Notes under the pieces: generated by a model
What the model saw: the letters and a program-made list of their open reading frames with translations, nothing else
What the model was told of the DNA's origin: nothing
Database searches by the model: none
DNA from: Bactrocera neohumeralis
Lineage: Eukaryota; Arthropoda; Insecta; Diptera; Tephritidae
DNA length: 64,000 nucleotides
Direction: 5' to 3'
NCBI RefSeq assembly: GCF_024586455.1
Contig: NC_065923.1
Coordinates: 37,620,370 to 37,684,369 of the forward strand
Shown: positions 20,925 through 32,570 of the stretch, piece by piece
Layout: each line of letters starts with the position of its first letter
Numbering within the stretch: position 1 is the stretch's first letter
Position numbers and translations under genes: made by a program

Positions 20925-21200
20925 AGCGGTGTTAAATCACACGATTTTGGAGGCCACGCCTCAAGTGACCGATGCGACATAATGCGCTAACCAAAAGTTT
21001 TCTTCAATCGATTTTTTGTGTTATTGATTGCATGACATGCAGCGCCGTCTTGCTGAAACCAGAGCTCGTCCACATCAACATCCTCCAATTCAGGCACGTA
21101 AGAGACATTAATCATGATCCTATCTTGTTCCCCATTGAATGTAACATTTTTGCCTTGATGTAGCTTCAACCGCAAAAATCGAATTAAGTTCATCAATGCA
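20925..21200 (-). mobile_element. DD41D-type mariner-like element, 3' part, opposite strand
   Basis: Minus strand: 'KNVTFNGEQDRIMIN', then 'DELWFQQDGAACHAI' with an intact second catalytic Asp, then 'RSLEAWPPKSCDLTPL', which normally runs into the third Asp ('LDFF' or 'LDYF'). Here the similarity ends right after 'TPL'. The family spacing between second and third Asp, as I recall it, is 41 residues, which is why I use the DD41D label. It faces the 20,069-20,515 fragment, so the two are probably separate copies or a rearranged one. Confidence 0.75.
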
Positions 21201-21429
21201 ATGCTACTGATTTAATTCATGCCGCTCGAAATTGTTTGCGCTTTAATTCCAGTTTTTGGTCGAGATTAATATTTTTTATTACTGTATATAACATAATTAA
21301 CGATCATATGTCAAAACGTTCTAAATATGCATAACATCAGGAATGCCAAACTTTACGATAAAGTTGTGAGTTATCAGATGGCAACAGATGGCAACACCAG
21401 GGTTGACAAATCCGCACAAATTAGTACAT

Positions 21430-22289
21430 CCGGTTAAATGCGATTAATGTCCTTATTTTGTTATAGGTATTTTTATGTTTTTTTTTCACAAGCTAGTAGT
21501 ATGGTAAAAAATTGTTAATCACTGTTTAATTACGATCATAAATGCAGAAGTGCTTTATTGTACACTTTAATTTTCCCAAATTTTTTTTTTCTTGTGATTA
21601 CATATCAATTGAACAAATCACTTGTATAAATCACAAAGAATCGTAGCATTACGTAATAAATAAAGCAGCGAGTAATTGGATTCCTTTAATTAAGCGTCTA
21701 AATACTCGCTTATATTGAATGAAACTGTATGCCTTATCTAGCTTGCAGAGAAGTGGTGAATCAAAGGTGTTAACTTTATGAATAATTCTACTTAATTGTT
21801 TCCATTCCCAATGCTTAATTCTCATTTTCCAAACTCTCTCGTTAGTTCTGGTGAATGAGGAAGGCAATTGAAGGAACGGTAGGAAAGCAACCTCAAATAA
21901 TTGACGATGACAACTCACAAGTTGTCGCAAAAGCAAAGGTTTATTTTATTAAAAAAAATCAAAGAAGAGTACAAGCTGAGGTCGCGGACATACTGGATAA
22001 CACGTGAGTACGAATTTAAACTTCATTCCAGGTAAAAAATAATGCCAGCCTTAGCCATATATTGTTTCACCAAAGTAAATAAATATACAACTTTCGTAAA
22101 GCATTATTAGGGGCTATATGGCCCCCCGCGGGAATTCAACCGCTGGAGATAGTCTTCTGTGGAAAAAACCTCAGAAAAAAGATACAAAAAATAAAACTTC
22201 TGATAAAATGAATAGAATTTTTCTCTGTAGCCCTAATGTTACGGGTAAGGTATGTAATCCTTATTCTTATACAAAATTTTCTGATCTAC
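21430..22289. other. AT-rich DNA, no gene seen
   Basis: No recognisable motif. The 95-codon frame at 21,649-21,936 (minus) and the 61-codon frame at 22,118 have no features that suggest a protein. Confidence 0.4.
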
Positions 22290-22410
22290 AAAAAGAGTTT
22301 TAATGATTTTTTCATAAAATCTGTCATTTAAAAGTCAAATTAGCTGAGCATCCATACAAGTTTTATACATATTATCTGTTGCTCATACGACATGGTGTAC
22401 TACAGAGTTT
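22290..22410 (-). repeat. Copy of a foldback repeat family (see 30,750-30,968)
   Basis: 'tgattttttcataaaatctg', 'tttaaaagtcaaa', 'agctgagcatccatacaag' and 'gttgctcatacgacatggtg' match, as reverse complement, the right half of the inverted-repeat unit at 30,750-30,968. Only about half a unit is present. Confidence 0.6.
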
Positions 22411-23197
22411 GTCCGGAAAATAATAGGACTGAGTTGATTTAAAAAAACATTATTGAACTAATCGATGCAATTCTTTTTAAAACTTTCAAATAGGAACCAC
22501 TTGGGTTATAACGGATATCATAATGTAAATGGGCTTAAAAAATTTGCACTTTTTTCCAGCGTTACAGGAAATTCTTAAACTCTAAGAATCAAACCACGAA
22601 TATTTTAATGTATATAACTACGAATGTTTGTTATAGGATTGGAAAGATAAAAAAAAAACAATTTTATGAAAATACGTACATAAGTAGATCTTACCAAACT
22701 AAAATGGAACTTATAAAATTTTTACCAGAAATTAAGTAGTAGTAAATTCCTAAATGGCTTATCTTCTGATAAACATAAACCTTAGCTTTTAAATTATAGA
22801 AAATTAACATTTTGGAATGCAATTGAATGAAAAAAGTTTTCTCAGGAATTTGAAATATTTCTATACCTTCATTGGAGTGTTCGAGCGATTTTACAAAGCA
22901 TTTTACAGTTCTTCAGCTGAATTCAATTGCGTAGTTAACTAGAGTCTAAACGATGGTTGTTTAGAGTACATATATATGGAAGAATATATTTAAAATTTTG
23001 ATTATAAACAAGGATGCCTTTAAACCGACAGCTGTGCTTAATAAAAATATAAAGGAAATATACCAAATGCTATTATAAATTTGGTGTGTTTGTGATTTGA
23101 TAAGCTTAAGTGGAAAATGACGTGGGTTCAAAGTATTCAGGAATTCAAGAATTCAGTTTTACTGTCCTTGCCGGTTTTCTTTCCTTCTTATTTATTA
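22411..23197. other. AT-rich DNA, no gene seen
   Basis: No frame of note and no transposon motif recognised. Confidence 0.4.
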
Positions 23198-23422
23198 CAC
23201 TGGCCTACAAAAAAAATTTCTTGGTTTGGTGCAGCTCTGTGCGCATCAGTAGTCGGTATAGTAGGTAGGATGAACCACATTCCCGCTACTAGATGTTTTT
23301 TTCTTCTTTCTTATGAACAAGAGCTGATATGGAAAATGTGACTTGTTTTCTCGTATCAACTCACAAAATACATCCAAAATCAGGTATAAAATCTTAGGCA
23401 CCAAAATGAGTGTAGGCCAGTG
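23198..23422. mobile_element. 225 bp MITE-like element with 11 bp inverted ends
   Basis: Left end 'cactggcctac' (23,198-23,208) and right end 'gtaggccagtg' (23,412-23,422) are perfect inverted repeats, and both are flanked by 'tta', as expected for a TA or TTA target duplication. The interior has no transposase. The ends resemble the short termini of Tc1-type elements, but I cannot name the parent. Confidence 0.75.
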
Positions 23423-23884
23423 TTATTGGTGCTATGCAACAAATGTGGCACAAATTGAATTTACATTTGATCGACATTTTTTTCCTTCCTGCTCATGAAA
23501 GGGATTAATTAAAGGTATTGTTTTATTTCGAGGCAAAAAGGCTTCTGCTCTTCATTTTTATTTGCGTTTAACAACTATTCTGCTGAACTTTGTAGAAACA
23601 TGGGGCAAATATTGACTCACGCAAGCTTTGATGTAAGATTAAGAGGTATTTGTATATCAATAAAATTCCAAATTCTGCAATATTATGTGGATTATTATTT
23701 TTGATTGAAACTAACCATTTGTCAACGAAACAAAAAAGTCGTTCTTAGCATCCTTTTTCATTCTAATAGCGCCGACGAGATGATCGAAGGGTAGCTTAAC
23801 GTTGTATTCAACTGAGTGAAGAAGCGGCTTAGCCGTTTTTGGTTTTTTTTTTCACCAGGGGGTATAAGGTTGTAGATGTTTCTC
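23423..23884. other. AT-rich DNA, no gene seen
   Basis: No motif recognised apart from homopolymer runs. Confidence 0.4.
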
Positions 23885-24185
23885 TTCATTCATTTGGAGG
23901 CGCAGGTCTTCATTCTGTTGATAAGGTGAAATACCTTGGGCCTCTCTTTGATATAAAACTTCATATGGAGGCCAATTATTGACGAGAACCTTAGTCAAAC
24001 TAATAAATTCTAAGAAGATTCGTTTGGTGGAGGGCACTTGGAAAGTCTATGCTTGCTAAGAAGCTTGAATGTGTCGAAAAGGCGGCTCTCATAGGCATCT
24101 CCGGTACAGTGCGGGTTACACCAATAGTTGCACCGGATAAGAAGGAATCGGTGGAGAGCTTTCCACGAATGGGTGGAAGCTAGGA
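23885..24185 (+). mobile_element. LINE reverse transcriptase remnant (thumb region)
   Basis: 'SVDKVKYLGPLFDIKLHMEA' matches the 'YLGxxxDxKL' segment that follows the RT core in Jockey- and R1-type LINEs. After stops, another frame gives 'VWWRALGKSMLAKKLECVEK' and 'AALIGISGTVRVTPIVA', the usual continuation. The RT core itself is absent. Clade not assigned. Confidence 0.72.
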
Positions 24186-24194
24186 GGTAAGGTT

Positions 24195-24550
24195 GGTTTA
24201 TGCTTTCAATTTAAGATTTTGACGAAAAATGTGCGAAGTCGTTCCATACGTCATTCAGAGTGGCTGCAAACGGCGCCGAATAGACCTTAAGCTACGGCTG
24301 CTATATTTTCTTCACTGCGTACCAAACGTGTTCTACTAGGTCGAGTATTTTTCCATAATTAATGCTGAATCTCAAAATAGATGATGCTATTGCGAATATA
24401 AGTTGAGCGAAGTGCCGAAGCACATTTTTTACGGAACGTGAAATTTTGTAATAAAGTTACCAAACAATATTGAACAAAATTAACACGACAGCTTGACAAA
24501 ACTCACGCATGATTTGTCCAAAAAGGCTATTAAAAAGAGAACTTTAGATA
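24195..24550 (-). mobile_element. DD41D-type mariner-like element, 5' part
   Basis: Outer end near 24,545 ('ggctattaaaaaga' next to 'catgatttgtcc'), matching the ends at 53,550-53,600 and 62-115. Reading inward, eroded transposase N-terminal sequence ends in 'YGTTWR'-like and 'LKLKA'-like codons around 24,205-24,260, corresponding to the better copy at 53,340-53,400. The catalytic domain is missing; a LINE remnant abuts it. Confidence 0.7.
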
Positions 24551-26364
24551 AAGTTTTCGAGAAAAATATGTTTTACTATGATGGGCCAGTTACAAGTATT
24601 TTGATTATAATATATTAGTGAAATTCTAGGTACGCCTCTGCAAACTTCGCAAGACGTATACATGTTTTTTAGGTAGCTTCATCTTCTCCAAGTTATGCAA
24701 AGTAAAATTTTAATGCCTAAGCTAAGGATTTTTAGTGCACCGGTATTTTAATTCTGTGAGACGTAAATATTTCTATGATAAATTTCTGTTTGTGTGAACA
24801 AGGTCCAGTATTTTGACCTCGACAACTTTGAAGTATTTTGCTGCTCAGAAAGCGAAAATTTACCATTTATTTATTGCCACTTTAATTAACATTTAAGTAT
24901 TAAAATCAATTAAAACGGCCCATTTGATCTTGCTCACCTCATTCATAACTGCATAACTTCAAACTAGTACATTGAAAAATTGGCCAGACATGCAATGTGC
25001 TTACATACATATGTACTATATGTGTTCGTGTTGCTCATTCGACGTGTTGCACAAATTTAATTGTTACATTCTGGCGTATGCGTTGTATGACTTCGAGCTA
25101 TGCTCCGTGTCTGCGGCATAAATTGCCTTCTTGCAATAACAAAAACAACTTAGGAGGTGTTTTATGAATAACGACTGCCGGCGAGGCTAGAAGCCGAATA
25201 TTTCTGGAATTCGGCAGCAATTTTGCCTGGGCATTTGTTGTTTACCACATTCATGTTTATTTGTTTACATCCAATCTGAGGCATTATTTGTTGTGCCAGT
25301 TTTGTAGTTTCAATTTCAATGATACTCATGGCATTTAAATTCTATGCACTAAGAATTTAAGTTTGGCCGACATTATTGTGGTCATGTGACCTTAATTTGA
25401 GTTTCAAAGTCACTTTTAGAACGGATGAAGTTGCGGTTATTGCGAGACAATTAAATCTTATTTATTTATTTTGGCTTTTATTGCACACGAATTTCATAAA
25501 GAAAAACCAAACTGACTAAAAGGGTAAATAAAACACTTTCAAATAAAATTAGTCAAAAAGATAAATATCAAGCTAGTCTGAGGAAGTAATGGTCAACAAA
25601 AGAAATCTTGAAAAAATATTATACAATTAGTTAATAATTTGTTTTATGCGGGTTTAGACTTAAATAAATTACTAGCAAGTAAGGAACAGAGAGAGGACGT
25701 TTTCATGGTGGTCAAAGGAAATCCCGGGCCACTTCCCAAATTAGAAAGCTCCGGAAGACACCACAGCCAAGAGTTGGTCAGCAACCAGCGCTTGTGGTGT
25801 TGCGAGAGTCCTCTGGCCCAGAGAGGAGCGTTAAGGGTCGGTTAAATGGCTAGCCATTAGCCAGGCTCACATCGCCGCAATGATAGTAGGCCTATTGGCA
25901 AAGAAGAAAATCAATATATTGAGTGTATTCTGACCTAATTGCGTTACGCAAGTTTGCTCGGACAACCGTTTCCTCGGAACTTTATAACGGTAACTATGTA
26001 TTACCAGAGGAACGTCGCAGATTAGTACGTACGGTATATAATCTACCGAAAATCGAAAATATTTATAATGTATTAGTTATATAGATTCTAAGGAAAGTAT
26101 GAAACCGACATCTATGAAGTTACACTTGCCTGTGGTTGGAAGGAAGAAAGTAAAGTCCTTACAATCTGTTAGCTCCCTACAAGTTCTCTAAAAGCGTATA
26201 CCTAAGAACCCTAGGTAAGGAATTATATTCACTGGACTTCCGATTCCTCTGCTAGTTGACATACATAAGTACATAAAGCAGACTCCTTAAATATTCGACT
26301 TATAATAAATATAAAGACTCACCTAACCACAGCATATTGATAAAGTCCAATATTTTACAGGGTG
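24551..26364. other. No gene recognised
   Basis: AT-rich with one GC-richer island at 25,690-25,870 that holds a 68-codon frame ('VVKGNPGPLPKLESSGRHHS'). I do not recognise this protein; its sharp base-composition boundaries suggest an inserted repeat piece. Confidence 0.4.
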
Positions 26365-26529
26365 CTAGTGAAGCGATGTGATCTCTATTTGGAAACATGG
26401 ATCCAAGGGCCTGTGACCTGCGTTTGCGGACTGCAAGCAGTCAATTAGCAGGTGTTGTGGTGTTTCAGGCTATCTATCGTAGAACCGTCAATTTACGCAA
26501 GAAGCTTGTCCCACGTTGTGTAAGTGATT

Positions 26530-26831
26530 CTTCAGCTTGCAGTGGCCAGTGTAAAATGCGACTGCGATTTGGTCTCAAAGGAGGGGATTGCTTTAAGTAC
26601 TGCTTGACTATGTATGGTTATGCTTTCGTTGCGATAGTTGCGTTGGAGATTTACCTCTATGCACCGATTTATGGCAAAAACTTCTGCCTGAAAAATTCTC
26701 GGAAAACTTCCCATAGGTATTGGTAGTTTGGTGCGTGGTCCTGTGACCCTTGCGGAGATTCCGTTCGACGTTTTCGAGCCGTCGTTGTGTTGTGGACAAT
26801 ATATAAGGCTATTGGTCGTCCAACGCAGCAC
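26530..26831 (-). mobile_element. LINE RNase H remnant
   Basis: Minus-strand frame with 'ARVTGPRTKLPIPMGSFPRI', then 'FQAEVFAINRCIEVNLQRNY' (the conserved Glu of RNase H) and 'ESITIHSQAVLKAIPSFETK', the region of the next catalytic Asp; a few codons ('SDS') are lost around it. The N-terminal 'DGS' part and the final 'GNExAD' part are not present. It is typical of the C-terminal RNase H of Jockey/R1-type LINEs. Confidence 0.72.
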
Positions 26832-28264
26832 TGATATAGTACAGAAAATCTACAGTGATCCTTGCGTAGGTTAAACTCTTAATTATTCACAATATTTGCC
26901 GACATACCAAATATACATATTAGGGTGTGCCATTTTGAGTCAACCTTTTTTTCAACTGAAAAACAGGCTCGAAGCTTTCGAAAATGTGAAAAAAAGTCAC
27001 TCAAAAGATGAGCTCTTAATATTAATATTAAGAGGTGCCTCTTTCAAATTTTCTGTTTTCCATTTAAATAACATGGAAAAAAAATCATTTTTTTTGTGGT
27101 GGTTATTGTGCGGAGGTTATTATATGTGCACGCGATGGCTGCCAGTAGGGATGGTAAACTCGATTCCGATTCTACTGGAAAATGGAGTTTTCTTGCAAAA
27201 TAATCGATTTTTCGAATGTCAAGAATCGATTCTTAATCGACTTCGACTACTGAAAACTACCGGAAGATTGGTTTGTGTCAAAAATATACAAAAGTGTAAA
27301 GAAATACCAGGAAGGCAGCGTTGGAACTATTTTTTCTTTTATTTAGCCACGTTTTGGCCGATAAATTTGGTGCAAAGTCTGCCGGCAGAATTATATTGCT
27401 TTTTTGTTGTGTTAGGTGACCCACTTATTTAAAATGCAAGTTATTATTCGATGGAAAATTGCATTTCACAGTATTGTGTTCCCACCAAGTTTAGTTGATG
27501 TAGGCTGAGCAGTTTACGTGATATGTTACTACATTAGACATGTTAGAGGGTGGTGTATTGCTAATTTTAATGACCACATACCTTCCCAACAAGAGAGAAC
27601 CTTTTAATAATTCGGAAATTGGGAGAAAAATTCAACTTTAATTATTGGAAGAGTCTCTCGCCGCTATCTAAATCATAATTTGAGAGCAACTAAGTTTCCT
27701 ATGATTTAAATTCTCTGTAGAGAGAGATATTTTTAAATTTGACATGAAGCAAAAAAGCAATTTGCGCAATTTCGCCTTAAACCAAAATTATGCAGGAATT
27801 TCATGCTTTATTCTCCCCTTCTTCATTAAATAATTTTAGCAAATTAAATTGCCTTTATCAAAACTTGACGGGACGCTAATAGGTCGTCGCAAGGGTACTA
27901 TTGTTGTGCGTCGACAATTGATGCTATCAACGCGTTATCGCTTCTCGTGGCTTCCTTACACTGGCTGGTTTCCTTCGCTGCGCCCGACGTCTGTGCTCGA
28001 TGTGGAGGCTGTTGTGAATTTTCTATTTATGCCAATAAATTCTGTGAGCGCTTTGACATTTATGGTAGGCCACAACTCCCAGCTTCGTTGATGGCGACCG
28101 AATTTGTTGTGTCACTTAAATCTGATAAAACTGCACCTTGTTCTTTAATTTACCATTTTTTCCATATTCGTATTTTTGTTTTCCTGTCTGCAGCTCATTT
28201 CACATGTTTTTCCAACATTTGGCACATTGTGAATATCTGTGTGTCAGTTGTTGATTTTCCAAGC
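26832..28264. other. No gene recognised; several long frames without motifs
   Basis: The 178-codon frame at 26,896-27,432 and the 170-codon frame at 27,947-28,459 show no domain, and the second overlaps an RTE fragment on the other strand. Around 27,145-27,245 'cagtagggatgg' is followed by repeated 'aatcgatt' blocks, which resemble the ends of hAT-type elements, but no second end is visible. A GC-richer patch at 27,870-28,090 is unassigned. Confidence 0.4.
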
Positions 28265-28564
28265 CTACAGCCAAACTGGCAATTTATTGGCTTCCACCGC
28301 TTTGTTGTTTTTCAGACGGGTAACTGCTATTCGAAATTTTTCATGGTCAGGCATTGGAACGTCTGCTCCATCGTCATCGATTTGGGAATCGGGTTCTCCA
28401 TCTCTTGGTGTTATACTTTCACTGTCATTCAACGGGCTGGTGAAGTGTTCTCTCCATAATTTCAGCATGCTCTGGGCATCAGTCACTTGATTACCTCTGG
28501 GAGTTCTACAAGAGTACGCTCCGGTCTTGAAACATTCTGTTAGTTTCCGCTTCGTTTTATTCAT
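28265..28564 (-). mobile_element. RTE-like LINE fragment (between endonuclease and RT)
   Basis: One open frame of 99 codons: 'NQVTDAQSMLKLWREHFTSP', 'ESITPRDGEPDSQIDDDG', 'DVPMPDHEKFRIAVTRLKNN'. This is the linker and start of the RT domain in the same RTE family as 5,526-12,440, and it covers part of what is deleted there. Frame integrity over 300 bp suggests a fairly recent insert. Confidence 0.82.
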
Positions 28565-29159
28565 GTCATACTATAATATTCAACGCTAAAGAGCAGCGCT
28601 TAATAACTTTCAGTAATGGAGTGTATATTCATTTAGCGTTCCGGAAACTGTTTAAGGATTAGGTTGTTTGATATAGGAAGAGCGAAACTTATCGAAATCT
28701 TACCATTACCGCTTTTTGTTAATGTTCATAGAGTGTGAGGTCGGTTGCCAGTAAATATCCAATATTCGACAAATATAGTACATATATATAATTCATAAAA
28801 ACACATCGATTTGTTTTTGCTTAAATCTTCCGGCATTATTTCAAACTGCGAATATTCTTCAATAATTAAATATTTATGAGAGATTGGACAGGAAATTGAT
28901 AAATCGGCTAAATATTCCAAAAATTGCTCATATTTGCTGAAGAGGACCCACAAGGGTAGGAGTACATAAAAACAAATTTATAACGCGTTTAACCGAAACT
29001 TAATCAGATGGTTGGATGAGCGCGATGAGTTCAGAAAGCGAAAAAGCTTGCTTTTGAGCGCGAATTAATATTACAAATGAGTATTTTATACTTTATATTA
29101 AATTTATGAACAGATAGGAGTGTGAGTATTTGAATATTTTATGACCAAGAGAATGTGTA
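28565..29159. other. AT-rich DNA, no gene seen
   Basis: No motif recognised. Confidence 0.4.
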
Positions 29160-29308
29160 ATATCGTCACCTAAAAGGCAAAACAATGTATTTAATCGTTT
29201 TTTGTTGCTTACGATTCACAACATCATATCACATACATGTAACATGAAACTTTCAGCTTCCGTCACATCAAGACATCTTATGTTATTTTTCATTTTAGGT
29301 GACGATAT
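29160..29308. mobile_element. 149 bp element with perfect 16 bp inverted ends
   Basis: 'atatcgtcacctaaaa' at 29,160-29,175 and its exact reverse complement at 29,293-29,308. The 117 bp between them are AT-rich and non-coding. Size and perfect ends fit a very small MITE or a processed hairpin; no clear target duplication beyond TA. Confidence 0.75.
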
Positions 29309-30749
29309 ATAGTATAAAATATGAGCAATTTAATTACAGTGTCTGATTTTAAATAAAAATCGTTTTTACCGAAGCTATAAAAACTTGATTTTTATCGTTC
29401 AGTTCTGCCAGCTGTGTGCTATAGTAGTCCAATTTGAACAATTTGTTCGAAGATTGCCTTATTACCTTAGACATTAGTCCATGATAAATTTCTTGAAGAT
29501 ATCCCTCAAATGAAAAAGTTTTCCATACAAGCACTTTATTCCTGTAAAGCAGATTTCTTATTAAATATTATAACTAAAATCGAGTGAATATCAGAAACTG
29601 AGATTTGTAAGCACCTCTGTCCATTAACAGTTGCTCAAAGCAATGTCGGATTTTATCCTTAAGTCTTCCAATACAGGAACATAGATAATATCCCTTATCC
29701 AGCTGATTCAGATGAAATATCTTTCAGGGTGGTCAATGTTCCAATTCAAAAAGGATATTTGTAAGGCTGCTCTGGACAGATAACCAAAATCTGGCGTTTG
29801 TGTATTTGTATTTTCAATAGCCAAACAATGCATTCCCTGAACCATATACAAGAAATATGAAACTGCCTTCCCATTATGATTCCCAAAGGAAAATAACTCT
29901 CAATATCAAAACAAACTAAAACTAATAGAAATCTCAGTATATACAACTTTTTATATTTGTTGCTTTGTTAGATACATTTTTAGCAGTATTCCTTGTATAC
30001 ACACCATCAACAAGTCATGGACTTACGGCGATGCTTTTGTCCCATTTATTACAAGGCTTAAATGAGTCACGTTTCCTGTTTACGGAACAACATTGAATTA
30101 TTTGCCAACTGAGTAGCCAAGCAATGCTTCATCGCGGCGGAATAATGGCTAATTTATGAGAAGCGTGGTACAACGTATATTCCGCTTTCAAGCTTACTTG
30201 CAAGGTTCTTAGTATGCACAGTATACAGATATACAAAATATACATATGTAATATCTAATATGTTTCAAAAATTGTTCTATAGTTTCTTATATGCTCATGA
30301 AGCTGCATTGTTAACAGCTTTCATTGCCAAAAGTATACAAATTTGTAACTATTTATGTTCAAGCATTCAAAAAAACGCATCGAAATCTGATAATATTAAT
30401 ATTGTACAAGTATTGCTCACGTTCATGAATTCGAGTGCTTGTGCTCGTTTCAAAGTATTTTTACTTCAACCAGCTAAACGGACAGCTTACTTCGGAGAAA
30501 TTTAATGAGGCAGCTACTTAAATGTTTGTCTACATGCAGACTTAAATAAATGTCCTATATTAAAACGAGTTATCAATTATATTACCGCTGGTGCGGGCCC
30601 CAAATCAATATATAAATTACATTTTGTATTATTTATTTTTAGATGTGATTTTTTGATCTTAAGCAATACATTTTTTACCTTCGAAGAAAACTGGTTTAAA
30701 ACATTGTAAAATAGATATTCTAATACAAATTATTCCGCTCTATAAAAAG
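29309..30749. other. AT-rich DNA, no gene seen
   Basis: No coding motif in any of the short frames. Confidence 0.4.
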
Positions 30750-30968
30750 GTGTGATTTTTTTTTATAAAAGAATTTCTTTAAAAGTAATACGCAGTTTAA
30801 GTTAGCCATCAAATGTACTGTATTTATCGCAATGTGCACCATGTCGTATGAGCAACTTAGAATATATATACAAGTATATCTCACTTGTATGGGACGCTCA
30901 GCTCATTTGAAGTATAACTTTAACTGCGTATAACTTTTAAAAGAAAATGCTTATGAAAAAATCATGCT
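30750..30968. repeat. Foldback repeat, long imperfect inverted arms
   Basis: Left arm core 'ctttaaaagtaatacgcagt' (30,777 on) pairs with right arm 'actgcgtataacttttaaaa' (30,924 on); pairing extends outward through 'tgatttttttttataaaaga' against 'tatgaaaaaatca', giving arms of about 60 bp. The centre holds 'caccatgtcgtatgagcaac' and 'acaagtatatctcacttgt'. Half-units recur at 22,290-22,410 and 48,000-48,100. Likely a non-autonomous DNA element, possibly from a Tc1-type parent. Confidence 0.7.
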
Positions 30969-31154
30969 CTTTTGTTTAGCGCAAAATTGTGAGTTAGAAT
31001 ATCATCTTTTCAAGGTAATAGACACTAATTTAATGCAAAATATCAACACTCTAAAGTTATTTACATGCGAAAATAAATGTGTATGAAACATGAAACACAC
31101 GTCGAAAAGTCAGTGAAGAACAGCAAAGAAATCAGAAGTTGCATAAGCAGAGAG

Positions 31155-31240
31155 CTGAGTGAGGAAATCATAAATCTGAAAAACAAAAAAAATCCTCAGG
31201 ATACGACTTGATTACTGCCGAAGTTCTAAAATAGCTTCCC
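31155..31240 (+). mobile_element. Small Jockey-type LINE RT remnant
   Basis: 'SEEIINLKNKKNP', then in the next frame 'SSGYDLITAEVLK', matches the 'KKxPGYDLIT' motif at the start of the RT domain in Jockey-type LINEs. Only about 30 codons survive, with one frame change and a stop. Confidence 0.6.
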
Positions 31241-32074
31241 CCATAAATATAGTAACAGCTACCAGCATTATGAACGCGTGATTTGAGCGATGATTTCACA
31301 CTAATTTTAAACACCCTTTTTTTCAAATCTAAAATGATTTAATCACATCAAAAGCTTTACATATTGTATGTCATTTGCAGTTAAGTATCCTTGACAACTC
31401 AAATAAATAACAAGTATGCTAATGGAAAAAATTGTGGTTTCTCGTCAAAAGTGTTCAATAACCGCAAATACGTTTCGATGACAACAAGTGAGATGAATTT
31501 TCTTGAGAAATAATCTTTTAATTATAATGTAATTTCTTCAGTTTATACACACATAAATATATGCTTGACATATGCATAAGAACTTATATTACAATCACTG
31601 ATTAACGTCATAATCACATCCTGAATTTCAATTATGAGAGGGTGAATATTGTGATTAGAATTTAATTTTGGTTTATCGGTTAATGAACTAGTTTTTGCCA
31701 AATGGCACATTGGTTATTCACTCCGCGGTTTCCCGAGTAGCCACTCGCATTGGTAAAGAATTTTGAAGTCAAACAAGAATTCGCAAAAGCTGAAATTTTT
31801 TGGTAGTTCCAGAAACTAAAAGTTGTTTTATTCTCAGCTCATTTGATGGACTATGAAACATATTTATTGTGTGTGATAAAGACCGTAGATTTAATCACAA
31901 GAATTATTGCAAATACTCAGTACGGTGGTAGCTAATACATACTAACATTTTATTGAACGATATGCAGCTTCAAAAGATAATGTCATTTTGCGTAACCACA
32001 TATATACGAAATATCGCACATCGCATCGGTAGAAATGTTGCAACTCGTCTCGTCATCTTGATTATTTTCTTATA
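31241..32074. other. AT-rich DNA, no gene seen
   Basis: No motif recognised. Confidence 0.4.
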
Positions 32075-32570
32075 CTAAATGGTGTACCATTCGAGGTTCT
32101 TTACTTTTTTAAAGAAAAAACACAGAAACTTCAAATCTAATGGTGAATGTTTACTATAATTCGAAGGAACATTCTTTCGCATTTATTTTTGAATATTATC
32201 TCTTTCAAAGTTTGGCCGCGGCTATGTCGCAGAGAGTGCATCCGTTGAGTCCAATGTTCAATGCCGAAAGAATATATGATGATGTTTGAGCATTTCCACT
32301 GGTAACTGGCGAATCAAAGCGTGAGCGGTGTTGTCCGCATAAACTTTAGACTTTAGGAAAAACTCTAAAGGTGTGATATCACACGATTTTCGTGGCTAAT
32401 CGATCGAATCGTTAGGTTCTAATCGGCATCATTTTTGAAGAAATACGGACTGATGATTCCACCGGCCCACAAACCAGACCAAACCGTTGTTTTGCCCAGA
32501 TGAAATGGCAGCTCTTGAATCTCCTAAACGTTGTTCTTCTTAGATTTTTACTTTGAATACAATTAGGATT
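32075..32570 (-). mobile_element. DD41D-type mariner-like element, 3' half
   Basis: The 3' end near 'accattcgaggttctttact' (32,089) matches 'ccattttggggttccctact' at 52,763. Inward, 'cattctttcgcatttattt' and 'gtgcatccgttgagtccaat' are shared with 52,846-52,930, and 'ggactgatgattccaccggc' with 53,117-53,135. The transposase is heavily broken and part of the second-Asp region is replaced by unrelated sequence. The N-terminal half and 5' end are missing. Confidence 0.75.

Noticed and set aside
27145..27245. Possible hAT element end ('cagtagggatgg' plus repeated 'aatcgatt')
   Set aside because: Only one candidate end, no 8 bp duplication and no hAT transposase motif found.
26896..27432. 178-codon ORF on the plus strand
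   Set aside because: No domain, no relatives recognised, Phe/Leu-rich as expected from AT-rich frames; the region also shows possible hAT-end sequence.
27947..28459. 170-codon plus-strand ORF
   Set aside because: Half of it is the antisense of a clear RTE coding fragment and the rest has no motif.
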